Positions 7,995 to 16,480 of a stretch of DNA of 64,000 bases are shown one piece after another (the first letter of the stretch is position 1; every line of letters starts with the position of its first letter). Origin of the DNA: Mycolicibacterium nivoides (lineage in GTDB: Bacteria > Actinomycetota > Actinomycetes > Mycobacteriales > Mycobacteriaceae); the NCBI RefSeq assembly GCF_003855255.1, contig NZ_CP034072.1, positions 5,297,705 through 5,361,704 of the forward strand, read 5' to 3'. The position numbers and the translations under genes were made by a program. A model generated the notes under the pieces. The model searched no databases and was not told the origin of the DNA. It saw nothing but the letters and a program-made list of their open reading frames with translations.

Positions 7995-8555
7995 GTGACC
8001 GACGCAACGTCAAGTGACTCCATCGACGCGATCGCCGAGGCGTGGAAGCGTGAATTACCGGGCGTCCCAGTGCAATCCATCGGAATCGTGACCCGGGTAT
8101 GGCACATCGCGAAGCTACTCGGCGATGACCGGGCGCGGCTGTTGCGCTCCCGTCATGCCGACATGGCCACCCTCGACCTGTTGTCCACGTTGCGTCGCCA
8201 TGGCAGGCCCTATCGGATGACGACCCGCGAGTTGGCGGCCGCTTCGCTCATCACCGCGGGGGCGATCACCCAACGCGTGGACCGGGCAGAGGCACAAGGA
8301 CTCGTGAAACGATCCGGTCGCCGCGATTCACGGACCGTCGACATCGAACTCACCCCGCTCGGCCACGCGACAGTCGACGATCTCGTTGCCGCGGTGCTGA
8401 CGCGGGAATGCCAGTTGCTCGACGGGCTGTCCAAAGACCAGCAAGATCACCTCGAGCACACCCTGAGACTGCTTCTCCAGCATCTTTCAGGCCTGCTGGG
8501 CGTCGAACAGCGGCCCGGCCACGTCGGGCACCCCGCTACCGGAGAAGGTGCTTGA
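7995..8555 (+). CDS. MarR-family transcriptional regulator
   Basis: 186 residues from GTG 7995, preceded by AGGAGG at 7985-7990. The winged helix spans about 50-120: a recognition region TTRELAAASLITAGAITQRVDRAEAQGLV and a wing RSGRRDSRTVDIELTPLG, the MarR pattern. The N-terminus (WKRELPGVPVQSIGIVTRVWHIAK) forms the dimerisation helices. It is divergent from the SDR at 7224-7943 and probably represses it until a phenolic or other small ligand binds. The SDR/MarR pair separates two response regulators and looks like an inserted module. Confidence 0.9.
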   Translation: MTDATSSDSIDAIAEAWKRELPGVPVQSIGIVTRVWHIAKLLGDDRARLLRSRHADMATLDLLSTLRRHGRPYRMTTRELAAASLITAGAITQRVDRAEAQGLVKRSGRRDSRTVDIELTPLGHATVDDLVAAVLTRECQLLDGLSKDQQDHLEHTLRLLLQHLSGLLGVEQRPGHVGHPATGEGA

Positions 8556-8604
8556 CGGTCCATCGAAACGCTCCGCCATCCACCGAAGACCGGCGTCCCC
8601 AACG

Positions 8605-8967
8605 TCACGGCCTCGGGCAGCTGGCCAGCAACTCGCGGATCGCGTCCACCGACAACGCGTATTTCGACACGAAGCCCAGCGCCGGGCTGGCCGCGATCAC
8701 CTCGACCAGATCCTGTTCGGAGTAGGTCGAGGTGAGGATCACCAGCGGCCGGTGCGCGCTGCGGTGCAACTGCTCGGCCACGTCGAACCCGCTCTCGGCA
8801 CCGAGCATCACATCGAGAAGAACCACGTCGGGCCGCATTTCGTCGCACATCTTCAGGGCCTGCTCGCCGTCGGCCGCCGCGCCGACGACCTCGACCCCGC
8901 CGCCGCCCAACAGCCGGGTCGCGGCACTGCGGAATCCGGCGCTGTCATCGACGATGAGGCAGCGCAC
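8605..8967 (-). CDS. Receiver-only (single-domain) response regulator
   Basis: 120 residues, starting at GTG (8965-8967) with GGAGG a few bases upstream. It is a lone CheY-like domain: acidic pair in MRCLIVDD, phospho-acceptor Asp in VVLLDVMLG (about 53), conserved Thr/Ser in ILTSTYS and Lys in FVSKYAL. No output domain follows. It is divergent from the GAF histidine kinase (about 125 bases between the chosen starts), which suggests it takes part in that phosphorelay as a phosphate sink or protein-interaction output. The LuxR regulator at 6514 is the DNA-binding candidate for the same kinase. Confidence 0.88.
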   Translation of the reverse strand: MRCLIVDDSAGFRSAATRLLGGGGVEVVGAAADGEQALKMCDEMRPDVVLLDVMLGAESGFDVAEQLHRSAHRPLVILTSTYSEQDLVEVIAASPALGFVSKYALSVDAIRELLASCPRP

Positions 8968-9092
8968 CGGGCCTCCACATCCGAGTCATGAACTCAGCGT
9001 CTCAGCCCCGCATCGCGGTTGCATTACCGCTAGCCGGAAAATCGCCGCACAGCCGGCATGAACCCTGGCGGCGTAGCGTTCGTACTGTTCAG

Positions 9093-10658
9093 ATGACTGT
9101 CGCCCGTGCTGTCCCGACTCTCGCCGACCGGCCCTGGCGGTCGGTGCGCACCCGGCTGCTGGGGATGCTGCTGCGGCCGAAGGCGCCGCCACTGGCCGCC
9201 GGGATCGTCGTTGCCATCGTCTTCATCGCCGCCGAGACCCTGGTCGTCACCCAGTTGCGCCGGACGGCACCCGAAAGCTCGTTCGGCGCGGTGTTCCTAC
9301 TCGGGGTCCTGGTGGTCTCGGCCGGCTGGGGAATATGGCTCGCGGTGGCCACGTCCTTGGTCAGCGCCGTGGTCTACGTGCATTTCCACATGGAGACCAA
9401 CGGCGCGCTGCTGCCGGTCCACGACCAGGACATCACCGCCATCCTGGTCTTCCTGCCGGTCGCGCTGCTGACCAATCTGCTGGTCGGGCAGGCCCGGCTG
9501 CGGGCCGCCGATGCCGCGGCGCTGGCGGGACAGCAGGCGGCGCTGCGCCACGTGGCCACCCTGGTGGCCCGCGGATCGCATCCCGACGAGGTCTACCCGG
9601 TGGCCGTCGCGGAGTTGGCCGGCGGGCTGGGCATGGACCACGTCGGGCTGCTGCTCTATCAGGACGACGGGACCGCGGCGGTGCTGGCCTCGCGCGACCC
9701 ACACGGTGCGACCAAGCTGCACATCGGCGAACGATTGCCGCTGGAGCGCGGGTCGCTGCTGACCGCGATTGCCGAGACCGCCGAACCGGCCCGCATCGAG
9801 GACTACGCCAGGGAGACCGGCGTCACCGCGTCGCGCATTCGGGGCATCGGGATTCGCTCGGCGGTCGGCGCCCCCATCACCGTCGACGGTCGGGTTCGCG
9901 GCCTGTTGGTGGTCGGCTCGGCCCGGCCGGGTGCCTTCGACCCGGGAACCGAAGCCCGGGTCGGCGACTTCGCGGACCTGGTCGCCACCGCGATCGCCAA
10001 CTCCGAAACCCGTGCCGCCCTGACCGCCTCGCGGGCCCGGATCGTGACGGCCGCCGACCAGGCCCGGCGGCAGTTCGAACGCGACCTGCACGACGGCGCC
10101 CAGCAGCGGGTCGTCTCACTGAGCCTGGCGCTGCGGGCCACCCAGGCATCGATACCGGCCGATCGGACAGAACTGATCGATCAACTCGACAGCCTCGTGG
10201 CGGGGCTGTCCGCGCTGTCGACCGAACTGCAAGAGCTTTCCCGCGGAATGCATCCGGCCGTGCTGTCCCGGAGCGGACTGGGCGCCGCGATCCGCTCCCT
10301 GGCCCGCCGCTCACCGATCCCGGTCGACGTCGAGGTCGACCTGAACGACCCGATCCCCGAATCGGTGGGTGTGGCCGCGTACTACGTGCTCGCCGAGGCT
10401 TTGACCAACGCGGCCAAGCATTCCGGGGCCACGGCCGTGGAAGTGACGGCCTCCGTCAGCGACCACACCCTGCACCTCTCGGTGCGCGACGACGGTGTCG
10501 GCGGTGCCGTCACCGGGGCCGGGTCCGGATTGATCGGTCTGGCCGACCGCGCCGAGGCACTGTCCGGTCAGCTCAGTGTCACCAGCCCACCGGGAACCGG
10601 GACCACCATCCGCGCCTCGATCCCGCTCAATTGCGGTCAGCCGCAGCCTCGTCAGTGA
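9093..10658 (+). CDS. NarL-type sensor histidine kinase with membrane and GAF domains
   Basis: 521 residues from ATG 9093 (an in-frame ATG at 8988 would add 35 residues; neither has a clear ribosome-binding site). Four hydrophobic segments at about 30-130 resemble the KdpD-type DUF4118 membrane unit. A GAF domain follows at about 150-305, then HisKA_3 with FERDLHDGAQQR (His about 333), then an ATPase domain with EALTNAAKHSGA and DDGVGG near 430-470. It should autophosphorylate on His333 and pass phosphate to one or both nearby regulators (6514 and 8605). Its 3' end overlaps the convergent small secreted gene by 7 bases. Confidence 0.9.
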   Translation: MTVARAVPTLADRPWRSVRTRLLGMLLRPKAPPLAAGIVVAIVFIAAETLVVTQLRRTAPESSFGAVFLLGVLVVSAGWGIWLAVATSLVSAVVYVHFHMETNGALLPVHDQDITAILVFLPVALLTNLLVGQARLRAADAAALAGQQAALRHVATLVARGSHPDEVYPVAVAELAGGLGMDHVGLLLYQDDGTAAVLASRDPHGATKLHIGERLPLERGSLLTAIAETAEPARIEDYARETGVTASRIRGIGIRSAVGAPITVDGRVRGLLVVGSARPGAFDPGTEARVGDFADLVATAIANSETRAALTASRARIVTAADQARRQFERDLHDGAQQRVVSLSLALRATQASIPADRTELIDQLDSLVAGLSALSTELQELSRGMHPAVLSRSGLGAAIRSLARRSPIPVDVEVDLNDPIPESVGVAAYYVLAEALTNAAKHSGATAVEVTASVSDHTLHLSVRDDGVGGAVTGAGSGLIGLADRAEALSGQLSVTSPPGTGTTIRASIPLNCGQPQPRQ

Positions 10659-10882
10659 TGGAACAGCAGCCCGTACGGCCCGAAGAACGGGTACTGGGCC
10701 TGGTAGTCCACAGCCGGCGGGGTCGCGACGATCTGCGCATTGCCGTCGGATCGGCACACGGTCGAGGTCGCCCCGGCGGTGGTACAGGTCTGTGCGGCGG
10801 GGTCTGCCTGGGCGACGGGTGCCAGCGCTATTGCGGCGGCGGACGCGGTCAGGAGCATCAAAAAACGTATCGAGTTACTCAT
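10652..10882 (-). CDS. Small secreted protein
   Basis: 76 residues with a clear signal peptide (MSNSIRFLMLLTASAAAIALAPVAQA-DP), leaving about 50 residues with two Cys (QTCTTAG, TVCRSDG) and a Tyr/Phe/His-rich end (PFFGPYGLLFHH). An AAAGGAG sequence lies about 10 bases before the ATG. It overlaps the end of the convergent kinase gene by 7 bases. Small exported proteins of this style are common in mycobacteria; no named family is recognised. Confidence 0.75.
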   Translation of the reverse strand: MSNSIRFLMLLTASAAAIALAPVAQADPAAQTCTTAGATSTVCRSDGNAQIVATPPAVDYQAQYPFFGPYGLLFHH

Positions 10883-11030
10883 GGTGGCGGTACTCCTTTG
10901 TCAGCCAACTCAATTCGAGTACCTCAAGCGTCGCCGACAGTGGCGCCGAAAACGACGGCGCTGACCCCCAACTCCTGTTACCGGCTATCCCCCACAAAAC
11001 TGATCACGTTCTGGGAGTAAAGATTTGCTG

Positions 11031-11339
11031 CTACTTGGATTTCGGCGGCTCGTCGCCGCGCAACCGCGCCTGCAGCTGCTCGCGATCCTTGCGCCGCCGC
11101 TCGTCGACCACCGCGATGGAGGCCGTCGCCCGCTCACGCAACGGCCGGAACAGCCAGATCCCCAGCGGCAGTGCGATCACGATCGCGAACAGCAACGCCA
11201 CCACCACCGGGAAATCCCCGGTCACCAGATACCCCAGACCGTAGATCGCCGCAGTCAGCACAGCGACCAGCACAAGCCGGGCAATGAGGTAAACCACGAC
11301 GTCGGTGACCATGCGGGAGGTCGAACCACTTCCTGACAC
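11031..11339 (-). CDS. Membrane protein, DUF4229-like
   Basis: 102 residues from GTG 11337-11339 (ATG at 11312 is an alternative). Two membrane segments (about 13-36 and 43-63) are followed by a charged, probably coiled-coil tail (RPLRERATASIAVVDERRRKDREQLQ). This matches the DUF4229 small membrane proteins seen near the cytochrome c maturation genes in actinobacteria, and its place next to the ATPase gene fits Rv0531. It is divergent from the 53-residue gene at 11388, 48 bases away. Function unknown. Confidence 0.75.
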   Translation of the reverse strand: MSGSGSTSRMVTDVVVYLIARLVLVAVLTAAIYGLGYLVTGDFPVVVALLFAIVIALPLGIWLFRPLRERATASIAVVDERRRKDREQLQARLRGDEPPKSK

Positions 11340-11387
11340 GCTCCGAGCCTACCGACGGCGCGTATATTCGGATAAAGGAGGTTTCGA

Positions 11388-11549
11388 GTGGCGTATCTAC
11401 TCCTGCTCATTGCCGCAGCAAGCCTGGTGTACATCGGCTGGCGGCTGGCGCGGGTTTCCGGCAGTCAATCCAAGACCCGCGTGATCGGTCCCGATGACGA
11501 CCCGGAGTTCCTGCGCCGGCTCGGGCACGGCGACAATCCCCGCGGCTAA
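11388..11549 (+). CDS. 53-residue single-pass membrane protein
   Basis: GTG at 11388 follows a strong AAAGGAGG (11375-11382) at good spacing; the stop is TAA at 11547-11549. Translation gives a hydrophobic helix (MAYLLLLIAAASLVYIGWRL), a basic linker, and a tail VIGPDDDPEFLRRLGHGDNP. The tail resembles cytoplasmic ends of small conserved mycobacterial membrane proteins. It lies between two minus-strand genes (DUF4229 protein and MinD-like ATPase) and ends 6 bases before the ATPase stop. The ribosome-binding site and codon pattern make it convincing; function unknown. Confidence 0.75.
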   Translation: MAYLLLLIAAASLVYIGWRLARVSGSQSKTRVIGPDDDPEFLRRLGHGDNPRG

Positions 11550-11555
11550 CCCGCG

Positions 11556-13022
11556 TCAGGCGCGCGAGTTCGTCGACCGGCGTGCCCCGGCGAAGTCGGA
11601 TGCCACTACCGCCGCCAGCTCGATCAGCGCCTCACGGGTACCGGGCTTGAGACGATCCAGGCTGATCTCGGCACCTTCCTCCAGATGCGGATCGAACGGC
11701 ACCAGCCGCACCGCACGGCACCGCCGCGAGAAGTGGTCCACCACCTTGGACAGATCGACCTTGCCCGAGCGTGGCCGCACCGCGTTGATCACCGCGATGG
11801 AATTGCGCACCAGATCCTGATGGCCGTGGGCGTCGAGCCAGTCCAGCGTGGCCGACGCGCTGCGCGCCCCGTCCACCGAACCCGAGCTGATCACGACCAG
11901 CACGTCGGCCTTGGACAGCACCGCCGACATCGCCGAGTGCATCAACCCCGTCCCACAGTCGGTGAGCACGAGGCTGTAGAACCGCTCCAGCACCTCCAGC
12001 GCGCGCAGATAGTCGTCGGAGCTGAATGCCTCCGACACCGCCGGGTCGCTCTCGGAGGCCAGCACCTCCAGCCGGCTCGGCCCCTGTGAGGTGTAGGCCC
12101 GCACGTCGCTGTAGCGCTCGATGCCTTCGGCGTCCCGCAGCAGGTGCCGCACCGTCGCAGCCGTCTCCAACGGCACCTTCTGGCTCAGCGTGCCCCGGTC
12201 GGGGTTGGCATCCACCGCGACCACCCGATCTCCGCGGATCGAGGCGAACGTGGCGCCAAGCGTCGCGGTGATGGTGGTCTTGCCCACGCCGCCCTTCAGG
12301 GACATCAACGCGATCCGGTAGCAGCCCTGCAGCGGCTGGCTGACCTCGCCGACCAGGTTGTTGCGGTGCGTGGTCTTGGGGCTCTCACCGACGTTGACCT
12401 GCTTGAACGACGCGACGTAGAGGGCCTTGCGCCAGCCCGAGGTGGGCGGGTTCTTGCGTTGGCCCAACAGTGCGGCGGTGGAGAGGTCCCGGTAGGGCGT
12501 CGCGAAGTCTGCAGCGGCGGGCCGCTCAGTAGATCCAGCGGCGGGCCGCTCAGTAGATCCAGCGGCGGGCCCGACAGGTCCAGCGGCGGGTCCGACAGGT
12601 CCACCGGCGGGCCGCTCGAAGATTCCCGCTGCCGGCGCCGGGAAGTTCGCGGCGACCGGCCCCGGAAAGTGGCCGGGCACCGGCGGTGCGGTGATCACCG
12701 GGATGCCTTGCGGCGGCGTCGGTGCGGTCCACTCCGCGGGCAGCGGCGTGGAAACACCGGGCTCGGTGGGGTTGCTGAATCGCTGCTGACCGCGGAAGCC
12801 TGGCACCGGAGCGAACACCGACGGGACCAGCGGAGGCTCGGCGACCGGGGGTGGCGCGAGTGCCGGGGAAGCCGGGGGCGGTGCGTCGGCGGCAGGTGCT
12901 GCCGGGCGGGCCACGGTCGGCTCGTCGAGCGCGGTGTCTGTTGACGGTTCACTGTTGTCCTGTGGGGCGGACTCTTGCGTTTCGGACGGCTCGGACACTG
13001 ACTCAGGCACTGGCTCGGACAC
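11556..13022 (-). CDS. MinD/ParA-like ATPase with Pro/Ala-rich N-terminus (Rv0530-type)
   Basis: 488 residues from GTG 13020-13022, chosen for GAGGGG about 6 bases upstream. Residues about 1-185 are low-complexity Pro/Ala/Glu sequence with short tandem repeats. The C-terminal half is a SIMIBI ATPase: deviant Walker A LKGGVGKTT, then VVAVDANPDRGTLSQ and LVLTDCGTGLMHSAMSAV. The layout recalls EspI/Rv3888c-type ATPases of ESX loci, but no ESX genes are nearby. In M. tuberculosis Rv0530 follows the ccs genes in the same order. It probably acts at the membrane or a pole by ATP-driven dimerisation; the partner is unknown. Confidence 0.85.
   Translation of the reverse strand: MSEPVPESVSEPSETQESAPQDNSEPSTDTALDEPTVARPAAPAADAPPPASPALAPPPVAEPPLVPSVFAPVPGFRGQQRFSNPTEPGVSTPLPAEWTAPTPPQGIPVITAPPVPGHFPGPVAANFPAPAAGIFERPAGGPVGPAAGPVGPAAGSTERPAAGSTERPAAADFATPYRDLSTAALLGQRKNPPTSGWRKALYVASFKQVNVGESPKTTHRNNLVGEVSQPLQGCYRIALMSLKGGVGKTTITATLGATFASIRGDRVVAVDANPDRGTLSQKVPLETAATVRHLLRDAEGIERYSDVRAYTSQGPSRLEVLASESDPAVSEAFSSDDYLRALEVLERFYSLVLTDCGTGLMHSAMSAVLSKADVLVVISSGSVDGARSASATLDWLDAHGHQDLVRNSIAVINAVRPRSGKVDLSKVVDHFSRRCRAVRLVPFDPHLEEGAEISLDRLKPGTREALIELAAVVASDFAGARRSTNSRA
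12513..12602. repeat. In-frame tandem repeats in the ATPase gene
   Basis: Two identical 24-base units (12513-12536, 12537-12560) are followed by two near-identical 21-base units (12561-12581, 12582-12602). All begin with AGCGGCGGG and keep the reading frame. They encode (A)AGSTERP-type octapeptides and GPVGPAA-type heptapeptides in the disordered N-terminal region. Copy number may vary between strains by replication slippage. Confidence 0.85.
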
Positions 13023-13110
13023 GAATTCCCCTCTTTTCCACACGCTTCCGACCGGACCGCGGCTGCGCCACAACCTCAGAGCGCGCGGTCACTCACCAAC
13101 CCGACGGTGC

Positions 13111-14085
13111 CTAGCCGACCCCCGCATACGAATGCAGACCCACGGTCACCAGATTGATGAAGAACAAGTTGAACACCATCGCGACGAAACCCACGACGTT
13201 GATCCAGGCCGCCTTGCGGTCCCGCCAACCCGCGGTAGAGCGCGCATGCAGGTACGCCGCGTACACCACCCACGCGATGAACGACACCGTCTCCTTGGGG
13301 TCCCAGCCCCAGTACCGGCCCCAGGCCTCCTCGGCCCAGATGGCACCGAAGATCACGCCGAAGCCGAAGATCGGGAACGCGAAGATCGTGGTGCGGTAGG
13401 CAATCCGGTCCAGGGTCTGCGCGTCGGGCAGCCGGGCGATGATCCGCGCGACGGTCCCTTCGCGGCCCGGCTCGCCCAGCGGCGACATCTTCAGCAGGAA
13501 CAGGATGCTGGCCACACCGGCCACCAGGAACACCCCGGAGCCGAGGCTGACCACCGAGACGTGGATGGGCAGCCAGTAGGACTGCAGCGCGGGCATCACC
13601 GGGGCGGCATTGGAGTACAGCCAGCGTCCCGACACCGTCAGCAGGATCAGCACCGGAACCAGCACGAACACCCACAGCGCGCGGTACTGCGGCTTGCGCA
13701 ACACCACGGCCGCCGCGATCAGACCGCAGAAACTGGTCAGGTTGATGAACTCGTACATGTTGCCCCACGGCACCCGTGAGGTGGCCAGACCGCGCAACAC
13801 GATGCAGATGAACAGCATGCCGATGCCGACGTAGGTCAGCGCCAGCCCGGTCTTGCCGACCCGCTCGTCGAACGGCCGCCGGGGTTCCTCGGCGACGACG
13901 CCCGGGGTGGCGCTGTCGGCGCCGACGGTGGCGCCGACCAGTTCACGGGTTTCGACACGACGTCCGCGGCTGTAAGCCAGTTCGACGGCGAGCAGGATCA
14001 GCGCGCCGACCAGAATCACCACCGACGACGTGAACGCCCAGTCGGAGTACCTGGCCAGTCCGATGTCGATGTGCTCGGTATTCAC
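13111..14085 (-). CDS. ccsB: Cytochrome c biogenesis protein CcsB (CcsA/ResC family)
   Basis: 324 residues with about eight membrane segments. It is the heme-handling partner of ResB in System II cytochrome c maturation. The tryptophan-rich heme motif WGRYWGWDPKE is present near 260-270, with conserved His in WLPIHVSV and in AAYLHAR. Last gene of the operon beginning at hemL; its ATG shares an ATGA overlap with the resB stop. Corresponds to Rv0529. Confidence 0.95.
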   Translation of the reverse strand: MNTEHIDIGLARYSDWAFTSSVVILVGALILLAVELAYSRGRRVETRELVGATVGADSATPGVVAEEPRRPFDERVGKTGLALTYVGIGMLFICIVLRGLATSRVPWGNMYEFINLTSFCGLIAAAVVLRKPQYRALWVFVLVPVLILLTVSGRWLYSNAAPVMPALQSYWLPIHVSVVSLGSGVFLVAGVASILFLLKMSPLGEPGREGTVARIIARLPDAQTLDRIAYRTTIFAFPIFGFGVIFGAIWAEEAWGRYWGWDPKETVSFIAWVVYAAYLHARSTAGWRDRKAAWINVVGFVAMVFNLFFINLVTVGLHSYAGVG

Positions 14086-15692
14086 TGCTCCGCCTTCTCT
14101 TCTTCCGCCGGCGCGTCGTCGTACCCCTCCAACAGCCGCGCGGTCAGCTTTTCGAACTCATCGCCCCAACCGGAGTTGTCGGTACGGGCCAGCCCGCCCA
14201 GCTCGACGTTCACCGTACCCGCAGTAGCGGGTTGGATCCGAACCCAGATCCGGCGCCGCCGCACCACCAACGACACCAGCAACCCGGCCATCATCGACAT
14301 CGCGAACACCAGCACCCAGACCTGGGCCGGATCGTGGGAGACCTGCAGGTTGACGAACGGCACCGCGCCGTCGAACCGAACCTTGGTGCCGTCGTCGAGC
14401 CGGGTGTCCTGACCTTCGACCAGGTTGACGCGGGCTACCTTGGTCAGCTGCTTGCGATCGATCAACCGGGGATCGAGCGAGAACAGTGACTGCGGCCGGC
14501 CGGTGTCCAGGCCGGTGTCACCGCGGTAGATGTCGATGGCGACGGCCGGATCGTTGAGTGCCGGGAAGCTCGACGACAGCAGCGTGCCCTCGAGTTGCTT
14601 GGTGGGCGCGAACAGGCCCTGGATCGCGATCTGGTGCTTGCGGCGCTCGTCGGCGTCGGGATACGTGCCGGCGGGCGGGTCGATGCGGACGACACCCGAG
14701 GACAACAACGTCAGCTGTTCTTCTGGGCGCCACTGGATGGTCTGACTGCGTTGCTGACCGTCGGGGAAGGTCACCGTGAACGACGGCGCGTAGCCGTGCC
14801 CCTGCAGATACACGCGGTCGCCGCCGATGCGCAGCGGGTGGTTGACCTCGAGGCGGTACGACCGCCAGGTGTCGGCGGCCAGATCCTCACCGGACTGGTA
14901 GTCGATGTCGGCGGCGAACGACAACGCCTGCCCGGTGGGCAGATAGTGGGCATCGAAGTCGTTGACCCGCAGACAGATCGGGCTCAGCGAGGTGCCGTCG
15001 ACGGTGTTGCCTGCCCGGAACGAGTCGAAGGCGGCCGGCGAGGCGGTGCAGAATCCGGGGCCGCCGTCGGCGATGACGATGACGTTGCCCTCGTACCCGA
15101 ACAGCTTGCCCGCTGCCACCGCCGCCAGCAGGCCGAGCAGCGAGAAGTGGAAGACGATGTTGCCGAACTCCCGCAGATAGCCCTTCTCCGCGGATATCTC
15201 GGTGCCGGCGTCGGTCTGCCGGGTGACCTTGCGCCAGCCCTTCAGTCGCCGCGTCACGGTCTGGGCGATCTCGTCGGCGTCGGCGTTCACCTGCTCGGCA
15301 TGGTGTTTGGGCAGCCGGCCCAGGTTGCGCGGCGCCGACACCGGCACTGCCCGCAGGTTGCGGAAATGCTCGATCATCCGGGGTGTCAGACAGCCCACCA
15401 GCGAGATGAACAGCAGCACGTAGATGGCGGTGAACCAGAAGCTGGAGAACACGTCGAAGGCCTGCACGCGGTCCAGCCACGGCCCGAGAGTGGGATGGGC
15501 GACCAGGTACTCGTCGACCTTGGACTCGTTGAGGCTGCGTTGCGGCAGCAACGCACCCGGGATCGCGGCGAGCGCCAGCAGGAACAGCAGCACCAGCGCG
15601 GTGCCCATCGAGGTCAGGGTCCGCCAGGTGTTGCGCACCAGCGCGATCAGACGTGAGAACACTCCAGGGCGCCGAGTTTCGGCGTCGGTCAT
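14082..15692 (-). CDS. resB: Cytochrome c biogenesis protein ResB
   Basis: 536 residues. Three N-terminal membrane segments (about 27-47, 80-100 and 165-185), a large extracytoplasmic domain, and one C-terminal segment near 455-475 (WVLVFAMSMMAGLLVSLVV) followed by a cytoplasmic tail. ResB and CcsB form the heme transport and attachment complex for c-type cytochromes outside the membrane. ATGA overlaps join it to both ccdA and ccsB. Corresponds to Rv0528. Confidence 0.95.
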   Translation of the reverse strand: MTDAETRRPGVFSRLIALVRNTWRTLTSMGTALVLLFLLALAAIPGALLPQRSLNESKVDEYLVAHPTLGPWLDRVQAFDVFSSFWFTAIYVLLFISLVGCLTPRMIEHFRNLRAVPVSAPRNLGRLPKHHAEQVNADADEIAQTVTRRLKGWRKVTRQTDAGTEISAEKGYLREFGNIVFHFSLLGLLAAVAAGKLFGYEGNVIVIADGGPGFCTASPAAFDSFRAGNTVDGTSLSPICLRVNDFDAHYLPTGQALSFAADIDYQSGEDLAADTWRSYRLEVNHPLRIGGDRVYLQGHGYAPSFTVTFPDGQQRSQTIQWRPEEQLTLLSSGVVRIDPPAGTYPDADERRKHQIAIQGLFAPTKQLEGTLLSSSFPALNDPAVAIDIYRGDTGLDTGRPQSLFSLDPRLIDRKQLTKVARVNLVEGQDTRLDDGTKVRFDGAVPFVNLQVSHDPAQVWVLVFAMSMMAGLLVSLVVRRRRIWVRIQPATAGTVNVELGGLARTDNSGWGDEFEKLTARLLEGYDDAPAEEEKAEQ

Positions 15693-16480
15693 ATCGGCAG
15701 CCTCACGTCACTGACGAACGCGTCGCGCACCCACGACACGAAGTCGTTCCACAGACCCGTCACGAGTGCGGTGCCCACCAGGATCAGCAGCACACCGCCG
15801 AGAATCTGAATGGTCCGGGTGTGCCTGCGCAACCAGCCCAGCCCGGTCACCGCCCGCGCCGAACCCAGTGCCAGCAGCACGAACGGGATGCCCAGGCCCA
15901 GGCAGTAGGCCAGCACCAGCACCACCCCGCGGGCCACGGTGGCGCCGTCGGTGGCCGAGGCCACCGCGATCACCCCGGTCAGCGTCGGGCCCAGGCACGG
16001 CGTCCAGCCCAGCGCGAACACCGCGCCCAGCAATGGGGCGCCGGCCATCGTGGACCACTGCCGGGGCGCGAACCGGGCCTGGCGTTGCAGCGCCGGGATG
16101 AAGCCGACGAACACCAGGCCCATCACGATCGTCACGACACCGCCGATACGTTGCAGCAGAACCTGATTGGCGATCAAAGTGGTGGTCATCCCCAGCACCG
16201 CGACGGCACCGAGCAGAAACACCACGGTGAAACCCGCGACGAACAGCGCGGCCGCACCGGCCACCCGCAGCCGCGCGGTCCGGGTCGCCTGTTTCGTCAA
16301 TCCGGCCTCGGCGGCCACCGGGGCTTCCTGAACCCCGACGACGGCGGCCAGATAGGACAGATAGCCCGGCACCAGCGGCACCACGCACGGCGAGGCGAAC
16401 GACACCAGCCCGGCCAGCACACTGATCCCCAGCGCCAGCAGCACCGGCCCGGCCGCGGCGATCTCGGCGAACCCGGTCAT
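15689..16480 (-). CDS. ccdA: Thiol-disulfide transporter CcdA
   Basis: 263 residues and six membrane segments of the DsbD/CcdA type. The redox-active Cys pair is visible as SFASPCVVPLVPGYLSYL near 30-48 and GWTPCLGPTLTGV near 150-162. It carries electrons from cytoplasmic thioredoxin across the membrane to the TlpA-like lipoprotein encoded just upstream, keeping apocytochrome CXXCH cysteines reduced. It overlaps both neighbours by 4 bases. Corresponds to Rv0527. Confidence 0.95.
   Translation of the reverse strand: MTGFAEIAAAGPVLLALGISVLAGLVSFASPCVVPLVPGYLSYLAAVVGVQEAPVAAEAGLTKQATRTARLRVAGAAALFVAGFTVVFLLGAVAVLGMTTTLIANQVLLQRIGGVVTIVMGLVFVGFIPALQRQARFAPRQWSTMAGAPLLGAVFALGWTPCLGPTLTGVIAVASATDGATVARGVVLVLAYCLGLGIPFVLLALGSARAVTGLGWLRRHTRTIQILGGVLLILVGTALVTGLWNDFVSWVRDAFVSDVRLPI

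Noticed and set aside
12513..12602. Possible CRISPR-like repeats
   Set aside because: Units are contiguous, in frame and inside a coding sequence, with no spacers.
14595..15656. 353-codon plus-strand frame over resB
   Set aside because: Shadow of resB; Gln/Arg/His repeats without motif.
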